Positions 32,118 through 41,322 of a stretch of 64,000 nt of DNA are shown here, piece by piece. The stretch covers positions 81,370 through 145,369 of the forward strand of contig CAZICM010000021.1 in the NCBI GenBank assembly GCA_964537685.1, in the 5' to 3' direction. The notes beneath the pieces are model-generated. The model ran no database searches. It was not told where the DNA came from and worked only from the letters and a program-made list of their open reading frames with translations. The position numbers were made by a program, and so were the translations under genes. The stretch comes from CAZICM01 sp964537685. Lineage in GTDB: Bacteria > Myxococcota_A > Polyangia > Polyangiales > Polyangiaceae. How positions within the stretch are numbered: the stretch's first letter is position 1; each line of letters begins with the position of its first letter.

Positions 32118-34363
32118 GACGGCATATTCATTAAAATATCGCCGGCTCTTAGGCTGCGGATCGCAACGCCTCCGCGCGTGCGCACAGCCACGCGAAGGCG
32201 ATCGTCTGGGCCCGCCGGCGCCCATTGCACAGATAGCCCTTGGCCAATGACCCCGCCATCGGCCTCCCAATGAGCGGACATCAGCGCGGAATCGCCCTCG
32301 AGCGCGACAGATATCATCGATTGGTCGTTGAGCGGCGATGCCTGAAGGTTCACCATGGGCGGCTGAAACAGAGGCATATCCTTGGTCCTGACACAATCGT
32401 CCGGCGAGCTGTCATCCCATTGATCGATAAGCGGAAGGCGCTTGCGATCGCCTGCGGAAGCTAGGATTTCATCGCGTTCGGTGGCCACTGCGCCCATACC
32501 TCCCTGGCCTCCCGCACCGGCATCGGGCGGCGGAGGATCGACCACCATACCGCCTCCGCCATCGGCCGGTAGAGGATCGACCACCATACCGCCTCCGCCA
32601 TCGGCCGGTAGAGGATCGACTACCATACCGCCTCCGCCATCGGGCGGCGCCGGATCGACCACCGTGGACTCATCATCGCAGGAAGCGGCTAAAACAACGG
32701 CCGCGCCGAAGGCCAGCCCCCTCGCCATCAATTTGAATTTAGGCGTCTTTTGAGGCTCTTTTTGAGGCAATTGCCTTTCGGCCACAAAGCGCTCCATATC
32801 GGCATAAGCCTGATCCAAAAGCGTATGAAGCCTGCGATCGGCGGCGGCAATTTCCAATCCAAGCCTTGCCGTCTTCTGTTCGATCCAATTCCAATCCGAT
32901 AGAGATGATTCTTCCGCAAGAGATAATGCGCGCTCCAAGAAAGAGGCGGTATCGAGAGAGATTCTGCGGGTGAGTTCGCGGGCGCGCTGCGTCCACTGCC
33001 GCATGCCTTCGCCGGGATAAAAATATTCCAGCACTTTTGCTGCGTAACCCAAGCCCATATAGCGATTGGCGACGCCATTGGGCGCGAAATTGCGCTCGCG
33101 GAAGGCCGCGGAACATATGCGGAACAAAAGCTCGCTGCGCGGATCTTCAATCCGATAGTTAAATCCTAAATAACTGCCTCCTATATTCTGGCCCGCGCTA
33201 ATTTCCTTGTGGAGTGCGGTTCCATAATAAGGTTCGGCCCGGCAGAAATTCACAGGATGATCGGCGTGTTCGCGGATGAATTCGATATTTTCGCGGATAT
33301 CGGCGAGTTTGGCCTGGGGCTCGAAAATGAGCAGGTTATAGCAAACGAAAATGCCTGCCGATCGGCAAGCCGCCAGGGCTTCGCGCACCGCTTTTTGCTG
33401 CGTGCCGCGGATCAAATGCTCACCGCCTGCCTCCGATCCATTTTCCACGCCCACATACAATCGAATGACTCCAAAATCCGCAAGCTCTTGAGCGAGCTCT
33501 TTGGAAACCGTATCGGGCCTGCATTTACCGACGATGGCGATATCGCCCACGCCATACTCATTTAATGCCTTTCGGATACGTGAAATACGGTTTAGAGATA
33601 GCGATTGGCGCGGCAGAAGGAAGTTATCGTCGTGAAAGCAAAAGATGCCTGTCCCCTTGGCTTGATGCCAAAGAAGCGCCATTTCGGCGGCGACATTCTC
33701 GGGGCTGCGCATACGGAGCATCTGGCCTCCGCCGTGCTCGCGCGCGTCGTTGTACACGGCAACAATCGAGCAGTAATTGCAGCTTCCCCAGCAGCCGCGG
33801 CTGCCCATGATGGGAATGAAAGGAATGCCCATATGGCTCGTGTGGCCGCGGTAGCGCTTGGCGAAGGGAATCGAATCTAAATCTTCGATCAAGCGGCGGC
33901 CTTGTGTGCGCATGGCTTTTCCATCGTGTGAAAGCAGCGCCATTCCCGCGATTTGATGCAGATCTCCGCCTTGCGACAGCACATCCAAGAGCTCGGTAAA
34001 GGTTTCTTCGCCGTCATACAGAACGACAGAATCGACTCCATGGCCTTTTTCAAGCACTTCGCGAAATGCAAGCGATGGGAACTGACCGCCGCAGGTGATA
34101 TGTCCCCTGTACCCCGCATTTCGGAGCCCCTGCGCGACCATTAAAAATTCGGCCGCGCGGTGCTGAAATTGAATGCTGAGCCCGACCATATCGGGATTAC
34201 GCTTGACGATCTTCGCGATGACCGCCGGGATTTCGGACTCCCGGTTAAAGGGCACAATTTCGGGGGAATGCCCTTTGGATTCGGCGATCGCAGCTAAAAT
34301 ACCCAACGCGAGGTTTTCCTCGAGATTGGCGCCCACAAAGCTTATTCGCATTGGCGTGCCCAT
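32114..34363 (-). CDS. B12-binding radical SAM protein with lipoprotein-like C-terminal extension
   Basis: The ATG at 34363 (GGAGA upstream) gives 749 residues. Residues about 1-140 resemble a cobalamin-binding domain (MRISFVGANLEENLALG, NPDMVGLSIQFQ), followed by a radical-SAM core with the cluster motif GCWGSCNYCS (CxxxCxxC) and the barrel signature LYVGVENGSE. The enzyme should make a 5'-deoxyadenosyl radical and may methylate or rearrange its substrate. From residue about 540 it changes: a basic stretch, then LMARGLAFGAAVVLAASC, which looks like a lipoprotein signal with Cys at residue 562. Next comes a Gly/Pro repeat linker and a 130-residue soluble tail. The ATG at 32728 (residue 546) could start a separate 204-residue lipoprotein in the same frame, but there is no ribosome-binding site. 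Confidence 0.8.
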   Translation of the reverse strand: MGTPMRISFVGANLEENLALGILAAIAESKGHSPEIVPFNRESEIPAVIAKIVKRNPDMVGLSIQFQHRAAEFLMVAQGLRNAGYRGHITCGGQFPSLAFREVLEKGHGVDSVVLYDGEETFTELLDVLSQGGDLHQIAGMALLSHDGKAMRTQGRRLIEDLDSIPFAKRYRGHTSHMGIPFIPIMGSRGCWGSCNYCSIVAVYNDAREHGGGQMLRMRSPENVAAEMALLWHQAKGTGIFCFHDDNFLLPRQSLSLNRISRIRKALNEYGVGDIAIVGKCRPDTVSKELAQELADFGVIRLYVGVENGSEAGGEHLIRGTQQKAVREALAACRSAGIFVCYNLLIFEPQAKLADIRENIEFIREHADHPVNFCRAEPYYGTALHKEISAGQNIGGSYLGFNYRIEDPRSELLFRICSAAFRERNFAPNGVANRYMGLGYAAKVLEYFYPGEGMRQWTQRARELTRRISLDTASFLERALSLAEESSLSDWNWIEQKTARLGLEIAAADRRLHTLLDQAYADMERFVAERQLPQKEPQKTPKFKLMARGLAFGAAVVLAASCDDESTVVDPAPPDGGGGMVVDPLPADGGGGMVVDPLPADGGGGMVVDPPPPDAGAGGQGGMGAVATERDEILASAGDRKRLPLIDQWDDSSPDDCVRTKDMPLFQPPMVNLQASPLNDQSMISVALEGDSALMSAHWEADGGVIGQGLSVQWAPAGPDDRLRVAVRTRGGVAIRSLRAGDILMNMPS
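32535..32669 (-). repeat. 39-bp in-frame tandem repeat inside the radical-SAM gene
   Basis: Units begin at 32535, 32574, 32613 and (partial) 32652, each 39 bp and nearly identical on the DNA level. They encode a 13-residue Pro/Ala/Asp/Gly linker unit (DPLPADGGGGMVV). Identity this high suggests recent slippage or homogenisation. The unit length is a multiple of three, so copy-number change would keep the frame. Confidence 0.9.
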
Positions 34364-34517
34364 ATTGGTTCTCCTTGCCCCGCTATGCATTAGATCATAA
34401 ATGCACCGAAAATGGGCACGCCATTTCACTCGAATATTGTTAAAATATTATCGTATCGTAATGTTATTTTTCTACGCTTGAAAACAAGATATTTGAGGAT
34501 TCATTCAATGAAAATGA

Positions 34518-35390
34518 TCAAACAATCGGTGCAATTCCGAGCAATTGATGAAGTTCGGCTACGTCCTCGGGTTTTAATCCCAAGGTTGGAGGCAGACCTT
34601 TGATATAAGCTTTTTCGGTATCTGAATCGGTGCCCGCGGCGAGGAGCGAAACGGCATAGAATTGCTTGGCGACTTCGCGGGAGCGAATTTGGCCCAAGAG
34701 CGCATAAGGAGGCTGGGGCGCGTCCAATTCGCGGGCCAAGGCTTGCTGTTCTGCTGGACCGAGACCCGATTTAGCCAAGCGTTCAAGAATGCGGGCGCGT
34801 TCATTTTGATCGATTTGGCCGTCCATATTGGCGGCGGTTACCATGGCGCGCACTAAAAGCAATGCGTCGGCATAATCATCGGATGTTGAAGGTCCTGCTG
34901 GAGGCCCCGCTTGCGCGGGGAATGAAGGAGCGGGCGCGGCGGGCACAGCGGGCGCGGCATACAATGGAACGGCGGGCGCCGATCCAGCGGGCGCCAAAGG
35001 AGCTCCCCAACTCGACGGATCGTTATGATAGGTGGGCACGCCATAATTGGATACTCCATAAGGCTGGGCAGCGGACATCGCGGGCGGCTGAGCAGGCGAG
35101 GACGATCCAAATAAATTATCGAAAAATCCAGGCGCGCCTTGAGGTGCAGGCGCTGCTCCCGGCATCCCCGGCGCGGCAGGCTGTTTAAAATGCTGATAGG
35201 CCATATACGCAAGGCCCCCTGCAGCGGCGACCCCCGCGGCGCCGATAAGCATTTTTCCAGCCGAACCGCCGGGCAAATCGCCCAGCAGCCCTTGAGAATC
35301 ATTGGACATCCGGCGCCTCGATGAATGAAAACCTCCGCTTTCCACGCCGTCAGAGATTAAAGCGCCAAGTATTTTTTGTGCGTCAAACAT
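34518..35390 (-). CDS. DUF533/TerB-like protein with Pro/Ala linker
   Basis: The 290-residue protein starts MFDAQKILGALISDGVESGG. A hydrophobic Gly-rich helix follows at about 47-65 (KMLIGAAGVAAAGGLAYMAYQHFKQ), then a Pro/Ala-rich linker and a helical C-terminal domain (about 170-290; ALLLVRAMVTAANMDGQIDQNERARI). The C-terminal helix pair, with 'D.NGQID..E' spacing, is the DUF533/TerB tellurite-resistance-like fold. The protein probably sits at the inner membrane. It follows the AmpG-like permease by 42 bp. The 154 bases between it and the radical-SAM gene are AT-rich and may contain that gene's promoter. Confidence 0.75.
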   Translation of the reverse strand: MFDAQKILGALISDGVESGGFHSSRRRMSNDSQGLLGDLPGGSAGKMLIGAAGVAAAGGLAYMAYQHFKQPAAPGMPGAAPAPQGAPGFFDNLFGSSSPAQPPAMSAAQPYGVSNYGVPTYHNDPSSWGAPLAPAGSAPAVPLYAAPAVPAAPAPSFPAQAGPPAGPSTSDDYADALLLVRAMVTAANMDGQIDQNERARILERLAKSGLGPAEQQALARELDAPQPPYALLGQIRSREVAKQFYAVSLLAAGTDSDTEKAYIKGLPPTLGLKPEDVAELHQLLGIAPIV

Positions 35391-35432
35391 GGTTTGGATG
35401 TTCTCAAGAGAAGATGCATTCTATCAAGCGTT

Positions 35433-36965
35433 TTAATCATCGCCGACAAGCGTGGAGTGCCTGCCTTCAAGAGCGCTGGGAAAGCGGCGAATCATCTCAA
35501 TCAACAAGAGCATGCCGGGAATGGCAACGAGGGTGGAGAGGACGAAGAAGCGTACCCAGCCTATTTGTTCGGCAATCCCGCCCATCGGTGATACCAGCAC
35601 CGTGCGGCCGACGGCGGCCAGGGATGAAAACAAGGCATAGTGTGTTGCTGTAAAGGCGATATTGCAGAGGCCGGATAAATAGGCGACAAAGGCTGCGGAG
35701 GCCAATCCTCCCGTAAAGTTTTCAATGCCTATGGTCGCATAGAGCCATTGGATATCGGCACCTTTATGGGCTTGCCAGGCGAACATCAAATTGGAGAGCA
35801 TTTGGAGAATGCCTGAAATAACAAGGCTTTTACGTATTCCCGTCCTCATGACGAGCGAGCCTCCGACGGCAATTCCGGCGAGCGATGCGATAAGGCCAAA
35901 TACTTTGGTGACGGCGGCGACTTGAAGCTTTGTAAAGCCAATGCGGAGATAGAATGCCATAGCCATGCTGCCGAGCGTGGCGTCGCCGAGCTTGTAGAGA
36001 ACGATAAAGAGCAGGATCAGCGCCCATCCCTTTCGGGCGGCGATATCAATAAAAGGCTTTTTAATAGCGTCTCCCAGCCATTCATAGAGGGCGGCATAGC
36101 GGGAGCCGGTGGCGGCGATTGAAGGCGAAGGCAATAGGGCAACGATAACCACGGGAGCGGCGGCGGCGGCGGCTGTGGCGATAATATTGGGCGCCCATTT
36201 GGGCAGCCGGAGCCAGGGTAAGAGGGTATCCCGGACCAAGAAAAATAGGGCGATGGCGGCCGCGGATAGACCGAGGATAAAGGCGAAGCGCAAGGCAATG
36301 GAAGCTTTTTTTGATGAAGATTCAAGCGCCGCAGAAGCTTTCTCAAAGGGCTCGCTTCCCCATAAGACGGCCAGCATACCCAAGCCCATAGCGCCGGACA
36401 TAACGAGATAGGCGGCCTCCCATGAAAAAAATTCTGCCATCAAGAGCGCTCCCGCGCCCGAGCTCAGCATTCCAAGCCTATAGCCATACTGTGTCATCGC
36501 AGCGCCGGCGCCCTGCTGAGATACATCGAGCAGCTCGATGCGGTAGGCATCGATAACAATATCTTGGCTTGCCGATAAAAAGGCGACGAGCACGGCGGCC
36601 GCGGCGGTGAGCACGGGCGATTGGGCAGGGACAACAAAACCCATCCACGCAATGGCCACAAGCAATGCGGCTTGAAAAAAAAGCATCCAGCCGCGCCTTC
36701 TGCCCAGCCTTGAAAAAGCAAAGGGTGCGGGCGTGCGATCGATCATCGGTGCCCACAAAAACTTTAGGCTGTAGGACACGCCGACGAGGGTAAAGAAGCC
36801 GATTGTGCCTAAATCGACGCCGGATTCGGTCAGCCTGGCCTGAAGCGTCGCTCCCGTGAGCGCGAGCGGCAAACCGCTGGAAAAGCCTAATAAGAGCGTG
36901 ATCACCAGCCGCTTTTCCGCGTAAACTGTAAAGGCTTCGGAGAAACTTCGCGCCGCTTGAGCCAT
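35433..36965 (-). CDS. AmpG-like MFS permease
   Basis: The 510-residue protein has about twelve to fourteen membrane segments. The start MAQAARSFSEAFTVYAEKRLVITLLLGFSSGLPLALTGATLQARL is close to AmpG muropeptide permeases (GFSSGLP..L). SLKFLWAPMIDR and RRGWMLFFQ are the matching loop-2 region. Residues about 200-300 carry an extra insertion with membrane helices (LPWLRLPKWAPNIIATAAA) beyond the normal AmpG length. AmpG imports anhydro-muropeptides for cell-wall recycling; the insertion could alter substrate. It lies between the histidine kinase and DUF533, on the same strand with short gaps. Confidence 0.8.
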   Translation of the reverse strand: MAQAARSFSEAFTVYAEKRLVITLLLGFSSGLPLALTGATLQARLTESGVDLGTIGFFTLVGVSYSLKFLWAPMIDRTPAPFAFSRLGRRRGWMLFFQAALLVAIAWMGFVVPAQSPVLTAAAAVLVAFLSASQDIVIDAYRIELLDVSQQGAGAAMTQYGYRLGMLSSGAGALLMAEFFSWEAAYLVMSGAMGLGMLAVLWGSEPFEKASAALESSSKKASIALRFAFILGLSAAAIALFFLVRDTLLPWLRLPKWAPNIIATAAAAAAPVVIVALLPSPSIAATGSRYAALYEWLGDAIKKPFIDIAARKGWALILLFIVLYKLGDATLGSMAMAFYLRIGFTKLQVAAVTKVFGLIASLAGIAVGGSLVMRTGIRKSLVISGILQMLSNLMFAWQAHKGADIQWLYATIGIENFTGGLASAAFVAYLSGLCNIAFTATHYALFSSLAAVGRTVLVSPMGGIAEQIGWVRFFVLSTLVAIPGMLLLIEMIRRFPSALEGRHSTLVGDD

Positions 36966-37018
36966 AAGGGCACCCTGGTAATGGATATTGGGGCGCCCGG
37001 CCAAACAATTGATGAGAA

Positions 37019-38416
37019 TTAATCGCTGGACAGGGGTTCTGGGACTTCTTGTTCGCGGGCGGGCAGCAGAACGGTGAAACGGCTGCCCCGTCCAAAATCG
37101 CTTTCGGCATGCACCGTGCCGCCTTGAAGTTCGCAGAGCCGGGCCACCAAGGTCAGCCCCAGGCCCGTTCCTTCAAATTGGCGGGAGAGACCACCGCTGC
37201 CTTGAACAAAGGGTTCAAAGAGCAATTGCATTTGGCTGGGCGCAATCCCGATACCCGTATCCCAAACGGTCATCGATACCAAGTTCGCAAGATGCCCTGC
37301 CGAAACCAATAACCCGACACTTCCCCCCGAAGGTGTGAATTTCACTGCGTTATTAAGCAAGTGCAACAAAATCTGGCGGATGCGCTTTCCTTCGCCATAT
37401 ACCAATGTCACGCCTTCTTCGATAAATAGCTCGAGATAAATATTTTTCTTGTCGGCCGCCGGCTGAATCGTGCGGATAACCGTCCTGCAAATATCGTTGA
37501 TGTTCACAAGTTCTGGCCTAAATTCCATTTTGCCGACAACTATTTTCGATAAATCGAGCAGATCGTTGATCAAAGCCAGCAAATGCTCGCCCCGGCCCGA
37601 AATGGAGGATACCCAGTTCCGCTGTTCCACGGATAGATTACTACCCGCACAGTCTTGTAACAGCTCGGCCATACCTAAAATCGTATTCAAAGGCGTGCGC
37701 AGTTCATGGCCCAGTATAGCCAGAATTTCATCCTTCATCCGGGAGCTCTTTTGAAGCTCGCTATGAAGTGCGGATAATACCTTGCGGCTGTGGCGCTGTT
37801 CCTCCTCAATCTGCTTGCGGGCCGAAATATCCCGGCATGAGCATATCAAGTCACCGTATTGGGTTTTGGTCAGGCTAATCTCAACATCGAACGGCGCGCC
37901 ATCCTTGCGCATACCCACGGCCTCGCCCCGGTAATGCCCTTTCGCTAGCACATCGGCCAGCGCGAGACGCTCGAGGCGCTCTTGTTCTTCCGGAGAATAA
38001 AGCTCGCGCCAAGCCTTACCCAAAAGCTCCTCGGGCTCATACCCATACATACGGGCGTGTTCGCGGTTCATATACACAAAGGTTTCGCCGTCCAAGATGG
38101 CTAATCCATCCATACTGGCATCGATAGCCGCAATAAAGCGCCGGACTTGTGCGGGCTCGCTCCGAACCATTTCAGGAACCGCGCGAAGACGCCATGACGA
38201 AGGCGGCGGAACACTCTTACCTGGTGGAGGCACCGTTTTCGTGGCAGGCGGATTGGTTTTCGTTGCAGGAGGCACCGTTTTATGAATGGGCTGCGCCTGA
38301 GAGACCTCATTCCCCTGCTCTTCCATTGCCTCATCGCCGTTCATTACCGTGTTCTTGAGCACATTAGGCCGCATATGATTCTCCATTGCTTCATCGCTGA
38401 TCATATTGCATAACAA
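37019..38416 (-). CDS. PAS-domain sensor histidine kinase
   Basis: The 465-residue soluble kinase has a Pro/Thr/Lys-rich N-terminal tail with repeated PPATKT-type units (about 45-75). A PAS domain (about 90-215; MDGLAILDGETFVYMNREHARMYGYEPEELLGK) and its PAC part (KDGAPFDVEISLTK) follow. Then come HisKA (about 230-300; phosphoacceptor His in LGHELRTPLNTIL) and HATPase (about 345-465; N-box LLNNAVKFTPSGG, G1 WDTGIGI, G2 EGTGLGL). All catalytic boxes are intact. There is no receiver domain and no response regulator nearby, so the partner is elsewhere. No membrane segment is seen. Its promoter region carries a long inverted repeat (38426-38496). Confidence 0.9.
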   Translation of the reverse strand: MLCNMISDEAMENHMRPNVLKNTVMNGDEAMEEQGNEVSQAQPIHKTVPPATKTNPPATKTVPPPGKSVPPPSSWRLRAVPEMVRSEPAQVRRFIAAIDASMDGLAILDGETFVYMNREHARMYGYEPEELLGKAWRELYSPEEQERLERLALADVLAKGHYRGEAVGMRKDGAPFDVEISLTKTQYGDLICSCRDISARKQIEEEQRHSRKVLSALHSELQKSSRMKDEILAILGHELRTPLNTILGMAELLQDCAGSNLSVEQRNWVSSISGRGEHLLALINDLLDLSKIVVGKMEFRPELVNINDICRTVIRTIQPAADKKNIYLELFIEEGVTLVYGEGKRIRQILLHLLNNAVKFTPSGGSVGLLVSAGHLANLVSMTVWDTGIGIAPSQMQLLFEPFVQGSGGLSRQFEGTGLGLTLVARLCELQGGTVHAESDFGRGSRFTVLLPAREQEVPEPLSSD

Positions 38417-38425
38417 TTCAAATAA

Positions 38426-38496
38426 AATGACCGACCGTTGAGTTTTCTGCTGAATTTGAGTTATTCGCAGAAGATCGATAGATGCCGTCGGTCATT
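38426..38496. promoter_or_regulatory. Widely spaced 10-bp inverted repeat upstream of the histidine kinase
   Basis: AATGACCGAC at 38426-38435 and GTCGGTCATT at 38487-38496 are exact reverse complements, 51 bp apart. The left arm is 10 bp from the histidine-kinase start. They could be paired half-sites bound by a dimeric or looping regulator. The rest of 38417-38730 (about 310 bp) holds no gene; it ends in a well-placed CAGGAG before the GTG at 38731. Confidence 0.4.
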
Positions 38497-38730
38497 GAAG
38501 TGTTCGCGCTTTACGTGTCCTGAGCTTTCGTTACGCAAAGGGAAGGCCAATCCTCCCCTAGGGTCATTTCGGTGTCATAAAATCCGCTCCCCAACCTAAA
38601 AACACCCCGCCAAAAAAAACTTCGGCTCGGGTATGAATTGAGCGCGCCTCATCGCGTCCAACGCGAGTTCCGGCTCTTGCCCGCTAGCCCTTCCCTCCGG
38701 GCATGACCCAAAGATTCAGGAGACACCGCT

Positions 38731-39237
38731 GTGAAAACGCAACGTTCGCTCAATAAAGTCGCTTTCTTTGGTCTTGTTCTCGCTTCAGCCTTCGCTTCCC
38801 TCACGCTGTGGCAGAGCCCTCAGAGCCAAGCCGCCGAGCCTTCAAAACAGCCGGATGCGATGGCTCCCGCCGCAAGCGCAAAACACGATAAAGACAGCTA
38901 CATCGTCGAAATCAAAAGCAGCAGCACAGCCAAAGCCGGCCAAGATAGCTCCGTTGAAATCACCATCGAGGCCAAGGGCGACTATCACATCAACGCCAAG
39001 TATCCGCTGAAGTTCAAGGTGAAGGATCCGGCCCCCGCAGGCGTGAGCTTTGCCAAGGCCGTCATCAAGCGCGAAGACGGCAAATTCGAAGATAAAAAAG
39101 GATCGCTGCCCGTTTCATTCCGCGCGGAGAAATCAGGCAAAACGACGATTGAAGGCACCTTGTCCTTCAGCGTGTGCAGCGATGCCAATTGCGTGATGGA
39201 TAAGATCGAACTCGCCGTCGATGTTGACGTGAAATAA
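38731..39237 (+). CDS. Exported DsbD-alpha-like beta-sandwich protein
   Basis: The 168-residue protein starts with GTG at 38731, eight bases after CAGGAG, and has a signal peptide (VLASAFASLTLWQSPQSQAA). The mature part (about 50-168) is a strand-rich domain that ends with SFSVCSDANCVMDKIELAVDVDV. The Cys-x4-Cys pair near the end matches the reactive pair of the N-terminal (alpha) domain of the thiol:disulfide interchange protein DsbD. On its own it would be a periplasmic redox partner or a degenerate relative. No cytochrome- or DsbD-beta part is present. It is 45 bp upstream of the TPR gene. Confidence 0.7.
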   Translation: MKTQRSLNKVAFFGLVLASAFASLTLWQSPQSQAAEPSKQPDAMAPAASAKHDKDSYIVEIKSSSTAKAGQDSSVEITIEAKGDYHINAKYPLKFKVKDPAPAGVSFAKAVIKREDGKFEDKKGSLPVSFRAEKSGKTTIEGTLSFSVCSDANCVMDKIELAVDVDVK

Positions 39238-39282
39238 TTCTTTCATTGACTCGCCCATCAAATCGCGCTGGCATCCCGCGCG

Positions 39283-41322
39283 ATGACAGTCCTTCCCACA
39301 TTTTTCGCCGCAAAACAGCTTACAGAACGCTTGCGCGGTTTTGACCTCGGCGACGATCCCGAACAACTCAGCCACTGCGAGAGCCTTGCGCTGGCGGATG
39401 AGCTCTCCGATGCGGGCTTTCAATTTCTAGGTGTGCTCCGCTATCGGGCGCAGCGTTTTGAGGACGCGGCGTCGGCGTTTCTGCGGGCTTCGGAAATGCC
39501 AGATTTCGCGCTTACAGGCTTGTTTTTAGCGGCCTGCGCTCAGATGCGCGCGGGGCAGGCAGAGAAAGCGCTCAACCTCTTGAATGCTTTGCTCGAGCAT
39601 GAAGACATCGAGAGCGAGAAGGACATTTCGGTATCGGGCGTGCACTTTGCGCGGGGCGATGCGCTCTGGCTCAAAGGAAGCCTGGATGAAGCCGAAGAGG
39701 CTTACCGCACAGGCTTGAACGCCGAACCGCTTGCGGAAGCGTGGCTCGATGTCGCGCGCCTCCTCGAGCACAAAGGCAAGAGCAAAGAGGCCCTGAAGGC
39801 GGTGAAGAAAGCCATCGAGGCCGATGAGAACATGGCGGACGCGCATTATTTTAGAGCCGTCCTTCTCGCCCAGAAGCGAGAAATCCCAGGTGCTCTGGAG
39901 GCACTCGAGAAAGCTTGTTCGCTCGATGCTGAAGCGAAAGAGCGCGCGCGCGGCGATGCGCGTTTCGATCCAATCCGGCAGGACAGCCGCTTTCAAGACA
40001 AAATCAAAACGCCCGATGCGCCCGATCTCGGCTGGTTGAAAGCCTTTCCGGCAATCTTTGCCATGCTCGGCGATCCAAAGCTGGCCGGGCTCGGCATCTC
40101 CTTCGTCTCGGAGGAAGACGCGCAGCAAGGCGGAGAAGCGCTGATTGAGCATTACGCGGGCACTTGGCATCTGGGCATCTTGTGGACCGACGAGCTGTGG
40201 AAGTCCTGCCAATCGCTTTCTCAAGGCAAGCGCCTTCTCGCCCGCGGCCCCACATCCCGCGACCTCAATGGCTCGGAAACCGAATCCCAGGTGTATTTCG
40301 ATCCGAGCGCTCCCGATCGGCTCTACTTCGCCCCTTCGTTTGAAGTGCCGCCCATCTTTTGGATTTCTGTGCCTGCCAATGCGGAAGCGCTGCACGAAGC
40401 CGTGTCCGAATTTTTTCCTGTCCGGCGCATTCCCAAGCTTGGCCTTCCCCGTGTGCGCAGAGCTTTTATGGGATATCAAAGCCAATTGGTCGTACCCAAT
40501 CCCTACACGGGCGAATTGGAGCAGGCAGGGCCGCACGAACTCGATCGCCATTTCGCGTTTAGCCCCTTTGCCGATTCATTCGTATGGGGCAGCGCCCAGC
40601 CCGATGACCCTTGGCCCGAACGCATTCCTCCGCAGGCAGGCTATTCGATCAAAATTGTTTCATATTCGAGAAAAATGCGCGAACAGCGCAAGGGCGCGAC
40701 CGCCCGATTTACCCGGCGCACTTTGTTTTCGCGCTCTCAGCTCACGATAGAAATTCACCGCGGCGGCCTTTATGTGTGGGAAATTCGCTTCCGGCCCAGC
40801 AAGCACCAAGCCGTCATGGAACAATTCAATCAGCAATTTGGAACTAGCTATCCAATTGATCTGCCTTTTGATGTCATTGGGGCGCTGATGGGTTTTGATT
40901 TTGCGCTGCCTGAATGGCTGGAAGAGCGGCTGGCCCAGCAGGCCGATCCAGGTCAAATCGCCGCATATCTTCAAGTTATCGCCGCGACCCGCCATTGCGA
41001 TTTAAGCGTTACCGACCTTTTGCAGAAATACACCAGCCACGAAGCCATTCAGGTGCGCGCTTCCATCGCCAATGTCGCAATCCAATATAATTGGGAGTTC
41101 TTACTCGAAAATATGGGCACCCAAGAGACATCCCCTGAACTCCTTGAATTTATCGATCAAGTGCTCGGCGATGGCATTGCTCCCCAGAAATTCAATGAAT
41201 TGGGCGAACCCATCGAAGGAGATGACGACGGCGAGGATGAAGAAGGGGATGAGGAAGACGACGACGAATTTGACGAAGAATTCGATGAAAATGAAGACGA
41301 AAATGAAGAGGAGCCGTCATGA
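39283..41322 (+). CDS. TPR protein with long acidic C-terminus
   Basis: The 679-residue protein has an N-terminal TPR array (about 50-235; RYRAQRFEDAASAFLRASEMPDF, EEAYRTGLNAEPLAEAWLDVARLLEHKGKSKEAL, YFRAVLLAQKREIPGALEALEKACSLD). A mostly beta/alpha middle part of unknown family follows, then a very acidic tail (about 645-679) of Asp/Glu repeats. There is no signal peptide or membrane segment. Acidic tails suggest binding to a basic partner. Its stop overlaps the next gene as ATGA, so the two products are probably made together. The next gene is also a small helical protein. Confidence 0.75.
   Translation: MTVLPTFFAAKQLTERLRGFDLGDDPEQLSHCESLALADELSDAGFQFLGVLRYRAQRFEDAASAFLRASEMPDFALTGLFLAACAQMRAGQAEKALNLLNALLEHEDIESEKDISVSGVHFARGDALWLKGSLDEAEEAYRTGLNAEPLAEAWLDVARLLEHKGKSKEALKAVKKAIEADENMADAHYFRAVLLAQKREIPGALEALEKACSLDAEAKERARGDARFDPIRQDSRFQDKIKTPDAPDLGWLKAFPAIFAMLGDPKLAGLGISFVSEEDAQQGGEALIEHYAGTWHLGILWTDELWKSCQSLSQGKRLLARGPTSRDLNGSETESQVYFDPSAPDRLYFAPSFEVPPIFWISVPANAEALHEAVSEFFPVRRIPKLGLPRVRRAFMGYQSQLVVPNPYTGELEQAGPHELDRHFAFSPFADSFVWGSAQPDDPWPERIPPQAGYSIKIVSYSRKMREQRKGATARFTRRTLFSRSQLTIEIHRGGLYVWEIRFRPSKHQAVMEQFNQQFGTSYPIDLPFDVIGALMGFDFALPEWLEERLAQQADPGQIAAYLQVIAATRHCDLSVTDLLQKYTSHEAIQVRASIANVAIQYNWEFLLENMGTQETSPELLEFIDQVLGDGIAPQKFNELGEPIEGDDDGEDEEGDEEDDDEFDEEFDENEDENEEEPS

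Noticed and set aside
32114..32728. Separate lipoprotein gene starting at residue 546 of the radical-SAM frame
   Set aside because: It is plausible, but there is no ribosome-binding site and no stop between the halves; I kept one gene and raised the alternative as a finding.
39526..40551. Long minus-strand open frame (341 residues)
   Set aside because: It lies wholly inside the TPR gene on the other strand, with no start signal or recognisable domain, so it is a shadow.
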